Shown here: in pieces, positions 1 to 9,387 of the stretch
Layout: the number at the start of each line of letters is the position of its first letter
Position numbering within the stretch: position 1 is the stretch's first letter
Origin: Candidatus Aquicultor sp.
GTDB lineage: Bacteria > Actinomycetota > Aquicultoria > Aquicultorales > Aquicultoraceae
Assembly: GCA_030682615.1 (NCBI GenBank)
Contig: JAUXNY010000040.1
Span: 1-36,526 of the forward strand
Direction: 5' to 3'
DNA length: 36,526 bases
Program-made: the position numbers and the translations under genes
Notes under the pieces: model-generated
The model's database searches: none
Seen by the model: only the letters and a program-made list of their open reading frames with translations
What the model was told of the DNA's origin: nothing

Positions 1-1
1 A

Positions 2-463
2 GTATCGTCTCTTGCCAGAGGTCAGGAGTATGCCGCCGTGGGCGGACTCGATGCGACGGTCAAGATACTCAACCAGGTAGACCGCGGCACAGAGCGAGCG
101 ATTCTTGAGATTCTTGAGGACGAAAACCCGGAACTTGCCGATGAGATAAGGCGCAAGCTGTTTACGTTCGAGGACGTTATCAACCTCGAAGACCGTGCAA
201 TTCAGCGTGTTCTTCGCGAGGTCGAGACCAAGAGACTTGCGCTTGCTCTTAAGACTGCGAACGATGAGCTCAAAGAGAAAATGTTCGCCAACATGTCGCA
301 ACGAGCTGGAGAAATGCTCCGCGAAGATATGGAGTTTCTCGGTCCGGTTCGCCTGAAAGACGTGGAGCTCGCGCAGCAAGAGATAGTAAATACAGTCCGC
401 CGTCTGGAGGAAGATGGTGAGATCATCATAGCGCGTGGCGGAGAGGAAGAGATAGTTGTCTAG
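2..463 (+). CDS. fliG: Flagellar motor switch protein FliG, C-terminal part (5' end outside window)
   Basis: Frame is open from base 2 (VSSLARGQEYAAVGGLDATVKILNQVDRGTERAILEILEDENPELADEIRRKLFTFEDVINLEDRAIQRVLREV...), typical FliG middle/C domain; followed directly by fliH-fliI. Confidence 0.95.
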   Translation, partial: VSSLARGQEYAAVGGLDATVKILNQVDRGTERAILEILEDENPELADEIRRKLFTFEDVINLEDRAIQRVLREVETKRLALALKTANDELKEKMFANMSQRAGEMLREDMEFLGPVRLKDVELAQQEIVNTVRRLEEDGEIIIARGGEEEIVV

Positions 464-1112
464 AATTATTCGCAACCGCGAAAGCGTAAAGAGCCTGAGT
501 TTTGACAAGCTGGCTTATGAGCCCGGTGCGTCCGGGCTTGGAGGGGGCCCCGAGGCTTTGGCCGATGCTCACGCGCAAGCGGCCGCTATTATAAAAAAAG
601 CTCAATCGGATGCGGTTGAAATCAAGAACCAGGCCGGCGAGGAGGGGCATCGTGGTGGCATGGAGAGGGCGGCGTTGCAGGTCGCCGAGACGGCTCAAGC
701 GATAATCGCACTAGCCCAAGAAGCCTCCGAGCAAAAATGGAAGGTTATTCATGGGGCAGAAGCAAATATCGTCGAGCTGGCGCTGAATATAGCAGAGAAG
801 CTCGTTGCTGAGCATGTCAAGCTTAATCCCGAGACCGTAACTAACATCGCGAAAAAAGCATTACTCTTGGCGGTGGAGCGGGAGCATATCGTGATACGGG
901 TCAACTCCGAGGACCTCGAGGTGATGAAGGAAGCGAAAGAAGATCTCATGTGCGCTATGGATGGGATTCAAAAAATAGAGTTGATCGCAGACCGCAGGAT
1001 AAGAAGGGGCGGATGTGTGATAGAGACTAATGCCGGTAATATCGACGCCGGAATCGAGTCTCAATTAAACGAGGTCAAGCAGTCCTTAAGGGGAGCAATC
1101 GACGTTGATTGA
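456..1112 (+). CDS. fliH: Flagellar assembly protein FliH
   Basis: Between fliG and fliI, overlaps fliG by 8 bp (TTG start); FliH/V-ATPase E-like C-terminus (VELALNIAEKLVAEHVKLNPETVTNIAKKAL...IRVNSEDLEVM). Confidence 0.9.
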   Translation: MSRIIRNRESVKSLSFDKLAYEPGASGLGGGPEALADAHAQAAAIIKKAQSDAVEIKNQAGEEGHRGGMERAALQVAETAQAIIALAQEASEQKWKVIHGAEANIVELALNIAEKLVAEHVKLNPETVTNIAKKALLLAVEREHIVIRVNSEDLEVMKEAKEDLMCAMDGIQKIELIADRRIRRGGCVIETNAGNIDAGIESQLNEVKQSLRGAIDVD

Positions 1113-2448
1113 TTCGCAACACAGCAAACTAGATTTCGTCAGGCTACACGATGCTGTCAGGAGAATATCGGCGATAAAGCAGAATGGCCGGGTTACCCAG
1201 GTTGTAGGCCTTGTAATCGAATCGCAGGGGCCGCCTGCTCAGGTCGGCGAGCTCTGCTATTTGCACATATCCAGGAATCAGCCGCCGGTTGAGGCGGAAG
1301 TCGTCGGTTTTAAAGAAAATAGAGTGCTTCTCATGCCTCTTGGAGATATGAGTGGCATCAAGCCGGGATGCGAGGTGGTGGCGAGCGGCAAGTTTCTATC
1401 GGTAGGAGTCGGCAAGGCTCTCTTGGGCAGGGTCATGGATGGCTTAGGTAATCCTATTGACGATAAGGGTCTGATATTTCCCGAAAAAGAGTATCCGCTC
1501 CACAACCAACCCCCAAACCCGCTAAAGCGCGCGAGGATCAGTGAACCCCTCACGCTGGGAGTTAAGGCTCTGGATGGGGTTTTGACATGCGGCAGGGGGC
1601 AAAGAATCGGTATATTCGCCGGCAGTGGTGTCGGAAAAAGCACGCTCCTCGGCATGATCGCCAGAAATACGAATGCGGACGTCAATGTTATCGGGCTGAT
1701 TGGTGAGAGGGGCAGGGAGGTTCGCGACTTCATCGAAAAAGATTTAGGCGAGGAAGGCTTAGCGCGTTCGGTCGTGGTTGTGGCAACATCCGACAAGCCG
1801 GCGCTGATACGTCTCAAAGGTGCGTTCGCGGCAACGGCGATTGCCGAATATTTTAGAGACCAAGGCCTCGACGTGATGCTTATGATGGATTCTGTGACCA
1901 GGTTTGCTATGTCGCAGCGCGAAGTCGGGCTCGCAATCGGCGAGCCTCCGGCGACCCGTGGCTACACACCGTCTGTCTTCGCGCTCCTGCCGAAGTTGCT
2001 TGAGCGCTCAGGTACCGCTCAACACGGCACGATTACCGGGCTTTATACGGTTCTGGTCGAGGCGGATGACATGAATGAGCCTATTGCCGACGCAGTTCGA
2101 GGAATTCTCGACGGGCACATCGTCTTATCTCGAAGACTCGCTGCCCAAAATCATTATCCGGCGATCGATGTCTTGCAGAGCGTAAGCAGGGTAATGCCCG
2201 ATATCGTAAGCAGAGAACACATGGCAGGCTCAGGCCAGTTGCGCGACGTACTTGCCACACACAGGGAGGCCGAAGACCTCATCAATATCGGCGCCTATGT
2301 CAGTGGCAGCAATCCGCGAATAGACTACGCTATAGGTTTGATAGATCAGGCGAGAGCGTTCTTGAAACAAGATGTTGAAGAAGCGCTTCCCTTTAACGAT
2401 ACGGTAGCTGAGCTACTGGAAATATTTGTCGAGCAACAAGAGTTCTAA
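1105..2448 (+). CDS. fliI: Flagellum-specific ATPase FliI
   Basis: Walker A GIFAGSGVGKSTLLGMIARN, GERGREVRDFIE, MMDSVTRFAMSQREVGLAIGEPPATRGYTPSVFALLPKLLERSG. Confidence 0.98.
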   Translation: MIDSQHSKLDFVRLHDAVRRISAIKQNGRVTQVVGLVIESQGPPAQVGELCYLHISRNQPPVEAEVVGFKENRVLLMPLGDMSGIKPGCEVVASGKFLSVGVGKALLGRVMDGLGNPIDDKGLIFPEKEYPLHNQPPNPLKRARISEPLTLGVKALDGVLTCGRGQRIGIFAGSGVGKSTLLGMIARNTNADVNVIGLIGERGREVRDFIEKDLGEEGLARSVVVVATSDKPALIRLKGAFAATAIAEYFRDQGLDVMLMMDSVTRFAMSQREVGLAIGEPPATRGYTPSVFALLPKLLERSGTAQHGTITGLYTVLVEADDMNEPIADAVRGILDGHIVLSRRLAAQNHYPAIDVLQSVSRVMPDIVSREHMAGSGQLRDVLATHREAEDLINIGAYVSGSNPRIDYAIGLIDQARAFLKQDVEEALPFNDTVAELLEIFVEQQEF

Positions 2449-2456
2449 GGAACATT

Positions 2457-2936
2457 ATGAATAGATTTGTCTTTAAGTTAAAGTCGGTTCTTCATCATCG
2501 ACAGAAGAAGGAAGATCTGGTGAAGAAGGAGTTGGCTGAGGTCAAGCGGTTGTATGAGTTTGAAAAAGAGCGTTTGACGCAGCTCAACGTTCGCTTTGCC
2601 GACTCACATAAAGCTCTACGCGAAAAGCAAAAATCCGCCTTAGATGCGACCGAGATATCGATGCATGCAAAATTCATAGAACGATTAGAGCGTCAGATAG
2701 AGGTCCAATTATCCCGGGTGGCAAGCCTTGCGACTGAGGTCAGAAAAGTCCAAGAGCGCTTACTCGAGGCCGCGAAAGATCGGAAGGTCTTAGAGAAGCT
2801 AGAGGAAAAACAGCTTAGTGAGTATAAGTTGGAGGCCGAACGAGTCGAGCAGGGTATAATCGATGAGATTGCGACAGTGCGCCACAATAGGGACGATGGG
2901 AATCCGCTAAGGAGGAATCATGCCGAGCAATCTTGA
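2457..2936 (+). CDS. fliJ: Flagellar export chaperone FliJ-like coiled coil
   Basis: Coiled-coil protein starting [21 protein letters not shown], directly after fliI. Confidence 0.88.
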   Translation: MNRFVFKLKSVLHHRQKKEDLVKKELAEVKRLYEFEKERLTQLNVRFADSHKALREKQKSALDATEISMHAKFIERLERQIEVQLSRVASLATEVRKVQERLLEAAKDRKVLEKLEEKQLSEYKLEAERVEQGIIDEIATVRHNRDDGNPLRRNHAEQS

Positions 2937-3579
2937 GCGTGTCGTCTCGCGCATTTACGAGATACAAAATCGTCTAAGCGTTTTTACGCCGTCTCAACAA
3001 AAAGCGTCTGAGACTAGCGAAGGGTTAGCCTTGGGTGCGGTCGCAGGTGTTTTGGAGTCCGATGCCGAACAAACGTCGGCTTTCTCGCAAGTCCTTGATA
3101 CCGCTCGGCAGTTGCAGCCTGAGACAAAACGTGCCGCGTCAAGTGATGAGGGCACAAGTCGGGCGGGAAGTGCCAAAGGAAAGGGCTACAGCGCTTTCAG
3201 CGGCCTTATCGAAGCGGCTTCCGGCAGGTATAAGCTCGACGCTGAACTTATACAGGCAGTCATAGAAGCCGAGTCCGGCTTTAATGAGCGAGCTAAGTCA
3301 CCGGCGGGAGCAATGGGTTTGATGCAGTTGATGCCGGCGACCGCGCGGTCTTTGGGAGTAGAGGACGCGCTAGACGCCTCGCAAAACATCGATGGCGGAA
3401 GCCGTTATTTAAAAATGATGCTGGACCGATTCGGCACGGTCGAGCTTGCACTTGCGGCATATAACGCAGGCCCTGGGAATGTGCGAAAGTTCGGCGGGAT
3501 ACCGCCGTTTAAGGAAACGCAGGCCTATGTGGAGAAAGTCACGCGACGCTGGAGAGAGCTTAAGGGGTTGAGCGGATGA
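2920..3579 (+). CDS. Lytic transglycosylase (SLT domain), likely flagellum-associated
   Basis: SLT motifs: [44 protein letters not shown]...[31 protein letters not shown]. Confidence 0.93.
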   Translation: MPSNLERVVSRIYEIQNRLSVFTPSQQKASETSEGLALGAVAGVLESDAEQTSAFSQVLDTARQLQPETKRAASSDEGTSRAGSAKGKGYSAFSGLIEAASGRYKLDAELIQAVIEAESGFNERAKSPAGAMGLMQLMPATARSLGVEDALDASQNIDGGSRYLKMMLDRFGTVELALAAYNAGPGNVRKFGGIPPFKETQAYVEKVTRRWRELKGLSG

Positions 3580-4055
3580 GCGCTGACAAAAAGAAGAAAG
3601 GCGGAGCTACGCTCAGCATTATCTTGATATTGGTATATGCCGTAGTCCTACTTGGCTCGCTTAAATACACCGGCGTAATAAAATTTCCGGCCAAGAAAAA
3701 GACTAATGTTGCGAAGGAAGAAACCGATAAAAAGGATAAGAGTGGGTCGACTACAACGACCACAGCAGCGGGAACCGGATCCGAAACAACGACGACAACG
3801 ACGACGATATTAACGACAACGACGACGTCTGAGGATCCAGCAGCGGGGGAAGACCAAAGTACGGACAAGCTTAAAAGACTGGTGAAGATCTACGAAGCTA
3901 TGGACTCCGGCCAAGCGGCCATTATTATGTCCAAGCTTACCGACAGTGAAGCTGTGTCCATATTAAGCGTGATGGACGAGGAGATAGCCGCCGAAGTGCT
4001 GTCTGCCATGGATACGGATCGCGCTGCCACTCTTAGCAAGAAACTCGGCCTATAG
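3576..4055 (+). CDS. MotE-like/MgtE N-domain flagellar protein with one TM and a Thr-rich linker
   Basis: TM ([17 protein letters not shown]), Thr-rich linker, then MgtE_N-like repeat [43 protein letters not shown]; in flagellar operon; 4-bp overlap with preceding CDS. Confidence 0.8.
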   Translation: MSADKKKKGGATLSIILILVYAVVLLGSLKYTGVIKFPAKKKTNVAKEETDKKDKSGSTTTTTAAGTGSETTTTTTTILTTTTTSEDPAAGEDQSTDKLKRLVKIYEAMDSGQAAIIMSKLTDSEAVSILSVMDEEIAAEVLSAMDTDRAATLSKKLGL

Positions 4056-4090
4056 CTGTTTGGCCGATTTCGCTGAAGGGAGGTGAAAAT

Positions 4091-5758
4091 ATGAACATAG
4101 CTCAGCTTCTTATCTCTGGCTCGATTCAGAGCCAGTCATCCACGCAGGCACAAGGAACGGACTTGAAAGAGGCCACTCTAGATTTTGAGGGTCTGCTCGC
4201 CGGTATGATCTCCGAGAACATGAACGCGACAAGTTCAATCCCGGCCGAAGCAGAAGCCGGCGTGCTCGGTAATACCCCGACATGTTTACTCTCCGACCAA
4301 AAGATGAGCGAGGAACAACTTTTAGCGATGCTTCAGGAAGTGGGAGATGCATTGACTGCTCTCTGCGACAAGCTGGAGGAGATAATGACATCGTTGCTTG
4401 GCGGACAGAAGATCGAGCCTCAGATTGAAGGACTCAAAGGCGCAATCACCGATTCGATATCCAAGCTTAGCGAAAGCCCGGAGAAGATGCAGGGAAATCA
4501 TCTTGTTCTGAAAGCCCTGCTAAACCTCAAGGATGTCGTCAATGGCGAAGGAGCACAGAGTGTACTCGAGGAGTCTGTTGAAACCCTTCCGGAGCCGTTA
4601 AGGCTCAAGCTCAAGCTAAATCTCCATCTGAAAGATGCGGCAAAGACAGGCTCGGCTCAAGGCTCTGAAGCGGATACGCTGCGCTTCAAGCTTATTGCGC
4701 ATGTGATTAATGCGGACCAGGCCCAGGTGGATAAAGCAGGCGTATCTAACTCACACGCTAACATGGTTACCACGCTGCGGGGTTTAGGCAATATCAACGC
4801 GAAAATGATGCACGCCGCACCCGCCGCTATCAAAAACGATGCGGCACGGCCTCTAGTTGAGAGTCAGATGCCGATAGTTAGTTCTGCGCTTGACGGTATG
4901 GTAAATGACAACGAGGGATTAGTAGCGGATGGCTTGAAGTCGATGATTGCTAACAAACCTACAGTATCCTCTAATGCGAGCGAGAACGCGCAAAATCCGG
5001 TTCGCGCTCAGCAAAGCGGAGTAAATGATGCGATAACGGCCGTGATCGACAACGATACGCTTGTCCCGCCGGAGACCATATCCGTGAAAGAGGGCCGTAG
5101 AGTAGAGGATACGAGTACGACCAAGGCTCAGATAGAAGATACGGCGCTTGTCGAGGTCGCCGGATCGGAGGTCGAAGAGGGTCGAAGTGAGACCGGTGCG
5201 TCACACGACTCACCCAGCGAAACGAACCTTCAAGTCAACGGCTCGGTAGCCGAGCGAAACTCAAGCGTTTCCAAGGGCAGTTTTGCTCAGCACATGGCAA
5301 ATAATGCGGAGTCGGCAAAGGCAGGCGCAGCCGATCCTCATGGCGTTATGCGCCAAGTAAGCGATAGTTTCGTCGAGAAATTCGACTTTCTTCTCTCCGC
5401 AGGCAGGGGTGAGGCCAAAATCCAGCTTCATCCCAAGCATCTAGGTGAACTCAGGATACATCTACTCGTGGAAAACGGTTCGATGAAGGCGGTTCTCGAC
5501 GCGTCATCACACCAGGTAAAAGAATTGCTCGAGGCAAATTTGCAGAGCCTTAAGCAATCTCTGGAGAGCCAGGGTATTCAAGTCAGCAGGTTCGATGTAT
5601 CCGTAGGGCAACAGCAAGGTCGCGGCGGACAGGGTTCCTACAGAAACCGTGCCGATACGCCGGCGGAGAACGGGTTTGCGAATGTCGAAGGCGAAGTACC
5701 AAACATCAAGGCCGGCAGCAATATCGAAGGCAACATGATCTTAAATTTGCTGGCATAG
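4091..5758 (+). CDS. fliK: Flagellar hook-length control protein FliK
   Basis: Long low-conservation N-terminus and Flg_hook C-domain (GRGEAKIQLHPKHLGELRIHLLVENGSMKAVLDASSHQVKELLEANLQSLKQSLESQGIQVSRFDVSV). Confidence 0.92.
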   Translation: MNIAQLLISGSIQSQSSTQAQGTDLKEATLDFEGLLAGMISENMNATSSIPAEAEAGVLGNTPTCLLSDQKMSEEQLLAMLQEVGDALTALCDKLEEIMTSLLGGQKIEPQIEGLKGAITDSISKLSESPEKMQGNHLVLKALLNLKDVVNGEGAQSVLEESVETLPEPLRLKLKLNLHLKDAAKTGSAQGSEADTLRFKLIAHVINADQAQVDKAGVSNSHANMVTTLRGLGNINAKMMHAAPAAIKNDAARPLVESQMPIVSSALDGMVNDNEGLVADGLKSMIANKPTVSSNASENAQNPVRAQQSGVNDAITAVIDNDTLVPPETISVKEGRRVEDTSTTKAQIEDTALVEVAGSEVEEGRSETGASHDSPSETNLQVNGSVAERNSSVSKGSFAQHMANNAESAKAGAADPHGVMRQVSDSFVEKFDFLLSAGRGEAKIQLHPKHLGELRIHLLVENGSMKAVLDASSHQVKELLEANLQSLKQSLESQGIQVSRFDVSVGQQQGRGGQGSYRNRADTPAENGFANVEGEVPNIKAGSNIEGNMILNLLA

Positions 5759-5770
5759 GAGGCGATTATT

Positions 5771-6265
5771 ATGGCGGTAGGCGCAGTCTACCAGGCTAGC
5801 TCGACAGGCGTCGAGAGCGGCCAGAACAAGACGACGACGCTCGGCGACGGGCTCGGCAAAGACAGCTTCTTGAAGCTTCTGATAACCCAGATGCAGCATC
5901 AAGACCCGCTTGAGCCGGTCAAAGACACCGAGTATATCGCGCAGCTTGCTCAATTTAACTCACTCGAGCAAATGCAGAACTTGAACGACAAGTTCGACAA
6001 GATGCTTAAATGGTCGCAGATGACCCAGGCAAGCAGCTTGATAGGCAAGGAAGTGGATGGCGTCACGCTAGACGGTACCATATCTGGAGCCGTCAAGGAG
6101 GTTCGCTATGTTGAGGGTGAGCCGAAGCTCGTAGTCGGGAAGACGCAATTAAGCCTGAGCGAGATTGCCAGAATCTACGAGAAAGCGGCCCAGGTGCCGA
6201 TAGCTAACACTAGTGCCAATTACGAGAAAGCGGACGAGCTGCCGATAACCGATACTAGTGCCTAA
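5771..6265 (+). CDS. flgD: Flagellar hook assembly protein FlgD (basal hook capping protein)
   Basis: LGKDSFLKLLITQMQHQDPLEPVKDTEYIAQLAQFNSLEQMQNLND. Confidence 0.95.
   Translation: MAVGAVYQASSTGVESGQNKTTTLGDGLGKDSFLKLLITQMQHQDPLEPVKDTEYIAQLAQFNSLEQMQNLNDKFDKMLKWSQMTQASSLIGKEVDGVTLDGTISGAVKEVRYVEGEPKLVVGKTQLSLSEIARIYEKAAQVPIANTSANYEKADELPITDTSA
6173..6262 (+). repeat. Two in-frame 45-bp tandem copies at the 3' end of flgD
   Basis: IYEKAAQVPIANTSA / NYEKADELPITDTSA; copies at 6173-6217 and 6218-6262, immediately before the stop codon. Confidence 0.9.
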
Positions 6266-6307
6266 TAACTAGAAAAGTTTTGAGTATTTAGAGAAAGGAG
6301 GTTATAC

Positions 6308-6697
6308 GTGACAGACAAGATTTTCGTGCACCAGCAACCTATACGGCCGATAGAGCGGATAGAAGGAGATAAAAAGCAGGTCAAAAAGACTGCGGCCACC
6401 CAAGGACCGTCTTTTAAAGACGTTCTGACACAAGAAATCGGCAATGAACTCAAGTTCTCGGCCCATGCTAAGGCCAGGTTGGAAGCGCGAAATATCAAGC
6501 TGACCGAGTCACAGTTAAGCCGGCTTCATACCGGTGTAGACAAGGCGGCGAGCAAAGGCGCGCGTGAGTCGCTCGTGCTCGTCGATGATGTAGCTCTCGT
6601 GGTGAGCATAAAGAACAAAACCGTTATCACAGCGGTCGATGATAAGAACTTGAAGGAAAACGTGTTCACAAACATCGATAGCGCCGTGATTATGTAG
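6308..6697 (+). CDS. Flagellar operon protein, TIGR02530-like
   Basis: FKDVLTQEIGNELKFSAHAKARLEARNIKLTESQLSRLHTGVDKAASKGARESLVLVDDVALVVSIKNKTVITAVD; between flgD and flgE. Confidence 0.88.
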   Translation: MTDKIFVHQQPIRPIERIEGDKKQVKKTAATQGPSFKDVLTQEIGNELKFSAHAKARLEARNIKLTESQLSRLHTGVDKAASKGARESLVLVDDVALVVSIKNKTVITAVDDKNLKENVFTNIDSAVIM

Positions 6698-6706
6698 GTT
6701 ATTTTT

Positions 6707-6772
6707 GAACTGGACCTCTCTGAGGAAGTTCGTAGTCGCCGATTGACAGAGGCGGCTAATCGAGGCCAGTTC
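6707..6772 (+). promoter_or_regulatory. Nested stem-loop in flgE 5' leader
   Basis: GAACTGGaCCTC (6707-6718) pairs with GAGGCCAGTTC (6762-6772) with one bulged A; inner AGTCGCC (6734-6740)/GGCGGCT (6751-6757). Confidence 0.6.
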
Positions 6773-6825
6773 ACCACGGGCGAGATTATTAAACGACTAC
6801 GGATTATTTAGGAGGTAGATGCGCT

Positions 6826-8094
6826 ATGATGCGCTCAATGTTTAGTGCAGTATCAGGTTTACGTAACCACCAGGCCCGCATGGATGTCATAGGTAACAAC
6901 ATCGCTAACGTCAACACAGTCGGCTTTAAGTCGAGCCGTGTTACGTTCCAGGATATGGTCTACGAGTTGACCAGAGCGGCAAGTGCCCCATCAGAAGGCC
7001 TCGGCGGCTCTAACGCACATCAGGTCGGACTTGGCATGATGGTCCGCTCTGTCGATACGCTTATGACCCAGGGTTCTCTCGAGTCGACGGGAAAATCAAC
7101 CGACCTGGCCATCCAGGGCGAGGGCTTCTTTGTTCTCGACACCGGGCAGGGTAAGGTATTCAGTAGGGTCGGTGCGTTCGATGTCAACTTGAAGAAAGAC
7201 CTTGTCGACCCCGCGACCGGTTACTATGTCATGGGCTGGGAGGCCGGCAACAACGCGGCGAAACCTGGTGTGATCGACCCGAGCATGAGTCCGACGCATA
7301 TCAATGTTCCGATGGGGCAGTTGATGTTGGCGAAAGGCACTAACAATGTCACTTTTACCGGTAACTTGGACGCGGATGAGGCTACCGGATATGTCGCGAA
7401 CGCAACGGTTCAGGTATACGACAGCCAGGGCACTGCGCATAATCTGACGTTTGCTTTTACTAAGCAGGCTGCAGCAAATACCTGGAACTATGCGATTACG
7501 ACAGTTGCACCGACAGGGATTACCAGCGGCGGCTCGGGAACACTTATATTCAACCCCGACGGCTCAATCGATACCGAGACCGTAATCGACCCTGAAACCT
7601 CGACGATTCCTGCGCTTGTGGTCGCTCCGGGAAACGGTGCCAATCCAGTCAGCGTCACTCTCGACTTCGCACGCTCCATCCAGTTCGCGTCTGATAAGTC
7701 TGACATCCGTGCACAGTACCAAGACGGCTTCCCGATGGGTGTTCTCGAGAACTTCTTCATCGGCGTCGACGGCGTTATTACCGGCACCTTCACCAATGGT
7801 ATGAACCAGGAACTAGGCAGGATTGCGCTGGGTGTCTTCGGAAACCCGGCCGGTCTTTTGAAAGCAGGCGCTAACGCGTTTAAGCAGTCGAATAACTCTG
7901 GTGAGCTTCAATATGGTGTTCCGGCTACCGGTGCTAACGGAACGCTCGTCTCCGGAGCACTCGAGATGTCAAATGTCGACCTCTCACGGGAGTTTACGAA
8001 CATGATCATCACCCAGCGTGGCTTCCAAGCGAACTCGCGAATCATCAGCACTTCTGATGAGATGTTGCAGGAGTTGGTCAATCTTAAGCGGTAG
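6826..8094 (+). CDS. flgE: Flagellar hook protein FlgE
   Basis: MMRSMFSAVSGLRNHQARMDVIGNNIANVNTVGFKSSRVTFQDMVYE and C-terminal SNVDLSREFTNMIITQRGFQANSRIISTSDEMLQELVNLKR. Confidence 0.98.
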   Translation: MMRSMFSAVSGLRNHQARMDVIGNNIANVNTVGFKSSRVTFQDMVYELTRAASAPSEGLGGSNAHQVGLGMMVRSVDTLMTQGSLESTGKSTDLAIQGEGFFVLDTGQGKVFSRVGAFDVNLKKDLVDPATGYYVMGWEAGNNAAKPGVIDPSMSPTHINVPMGQLMLAKGTNNVTFTGNLDADEATGYVANATVQVYDSQGTAHNLTFAFTKQAAANTWNYAITTVAPTGITSGGSGTLIFNPDGSIDTETVIDPETSTIPALVVAPGNGANPVSVTLDFARSIQFASDKSDIRAQYQDGFPMGVLENFFIGVDGVITGTFTNGMNQELGRIALGVFGNPAGLLKAGANAFKQSNNSGELQYGVPATGANGTLVSGALEMSNVDLSREFTNMIITQRGFQANSRIISTSDEMLQELVNLKR

Positions 8095-8142
8095 TTTCTA
8101 ACGATTAAATAGACCGCAAATTAGCAGCATAATATCACTGTG

Positions 8143-8170
8143 GAAGGGCGGCATTGCCGCCCTTCTATTT
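8143..8170 (+). terminator. Rho-independent terminator after flgE
   Basis: Perfect 10-bp stem GAAGGGCGGC-ATT-GCCGCCCTTC followed by TATTTTA. Confidence 0.8.
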
Positions 8171-8173
8171 TAC

Positions 8174-8201
8174 TAAGGTCAGCAGGTATTCTTGCCGATA
8201 A
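8174..8201 (+). promoter_or_regulatory. Candidate sigma-28 (FliA/SigD)-like promoter upstream of flbD
   Basis: TAAG - N16 - GCCGATAA, compared with TAAA - N15 - GCCGATAT/A; sits right after the flgE terminator. Confidence 0.4.
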
Positions 8202-8281
8202 GAATAATCGTAGCTTGAAAAGTAGCAGTTTGGATTAGGTCGTTATCGTATCAATATTAGCTAGATTGACGAGGTAGACCA

Positions 8282-8533
8282 GTGATTAAGTTGACACGGA
8301 TAGATGGAAGCGAATTAACAGTAAACGCAAATTTAATCGAAGTAGTAGAAGCAACCCCCGACACAGTAGTAACCCTAATAACGAACAAAAAGTTTCTCGT
8401 AAAAGAGTCACCGCTAGAAATCACCGCAATGGCGGAAGATCACTACAAAAAGGCCGGAGGGCCTAGGTTGATAGTGAATCTTGCGCACACCTCCCATCCC
8501 GAAGATCACCTGGACTTTAGGCTAGCAAAATAG
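8282..8533 (+). CDS. flbD: Flagellar protein FlbD
   Basis: MIKLTRIDGSELTVNANLIEVVEATPDTVVTLITNKKFLVKES; between flgE and motA. Confidence 0.93.
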   Translation: MIKLTRIDGSELTVNANLIEVVEATPDTVVTLITNKKFLVKESPLEITAMAEDHYKKAGGPRLIVNLAHTSHPEDHLDFRLAK

Positions 8534-8565
8534 CGCGCGATTTTTCGCATAAAGAAGGTGTGTTT

Positions 8566-9387
8566 GTGGATATCACAACGATAATTGGTATTATTATCGG
8601 ACTTGTTCTGATCACATCGTCCATTGTAATGGGAGGCGATGTATCCATATTCTTTAACCTGCCATCGATTTTTATCACCCTTGGCGGGACTTTGGCGGCC
8701 ACTCTTATTCATTTTAAGATCAGCCATGTGGCTGGTGTAATGAAAATCGTTAAGATAGCGTTTTCAGACCCAAAATTGAATTCATCTGAATTGATAGCAA
8801 CGATGGTAAGAATCGCTGAGCGCGCTAGGAAAGAGGGCTTGCTCGCGCTGGAAGAGGACGTTAACGAGATAGGCGACGATTTTCTGGAGCGAGGTATGCA
8901 GCTCGTTATCGACGGCGCGGACCCTGAATTGGTTCAAGAGGTCTTGGAGACCGAGATTATATATGTCGCAGAGCGGCATGCGCAAGGCAAAAGTATTATA
9001 GAGGCGATGGCCTCATACGCACCTGCGTTTGGAATGCTTGGGACCCTGATCGGTCTGGTTCAGATGCTGAACCAGCTTAACGATCCCTCAAAGATCGGTG
9101 CTGGTATGGCGGTCGCGATTCTTACGACATTATATGGTGCGCTCCTGGCATACCTTTTCTTAACCCCTTTGGCGGGCAAGCTAGGGGTAAGAAGCGCTGA
9201 AGAAGTCCTACGCAAGGAGCTCATTGTCGAGGGAATTCTTGCGGTACAAGCGGGCCATAACCCTCGAATGATTGAAGAAAAACTCAAGTCGTTTCTCTCC
9301 CCTGAAGGGCGAGAGAGCGTGGATATGATTAGAGATCGGAGGGTACATGCCGAACAACAGACTCCGGTCGAAACGGCGCCCGGATAG
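8566..9387 (+). CDS. motA: Flagellar motor stator protein MotA
   Basis: DITTIIGIIIGLVLITSSIVMGGDVSIFFNLPSIFITLGGTLAATLI...ASYAPAFGMLGTLIGLVQML; GTG at 8566 has better RBS spacing than the track start 8560. Confidence 0.96.
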   Translation: MDITTIIGIIIGLVLITSSIVMGGDVSIFFNLPSIFITLGGTLAATLIHFKISHVAGVMKIVKIAFSDPKLNSSELIATMVRIAERARKEGLLALEEDVNEIGDDFLERGMQLVIDGADPELVQEVLETEIIYVAERHAQGKSIIEAMASYAPAFGMLGTLIGLVQMLNQLNDPSKIGAGMAVAILTTLYGALLAYLFLTPLAGKLGVRSAEEVLRKELIVEGILAVQAGHNPRMIEEKLKSFLSPEGRESVDMIRDRRVHAEQQTPVETAPG

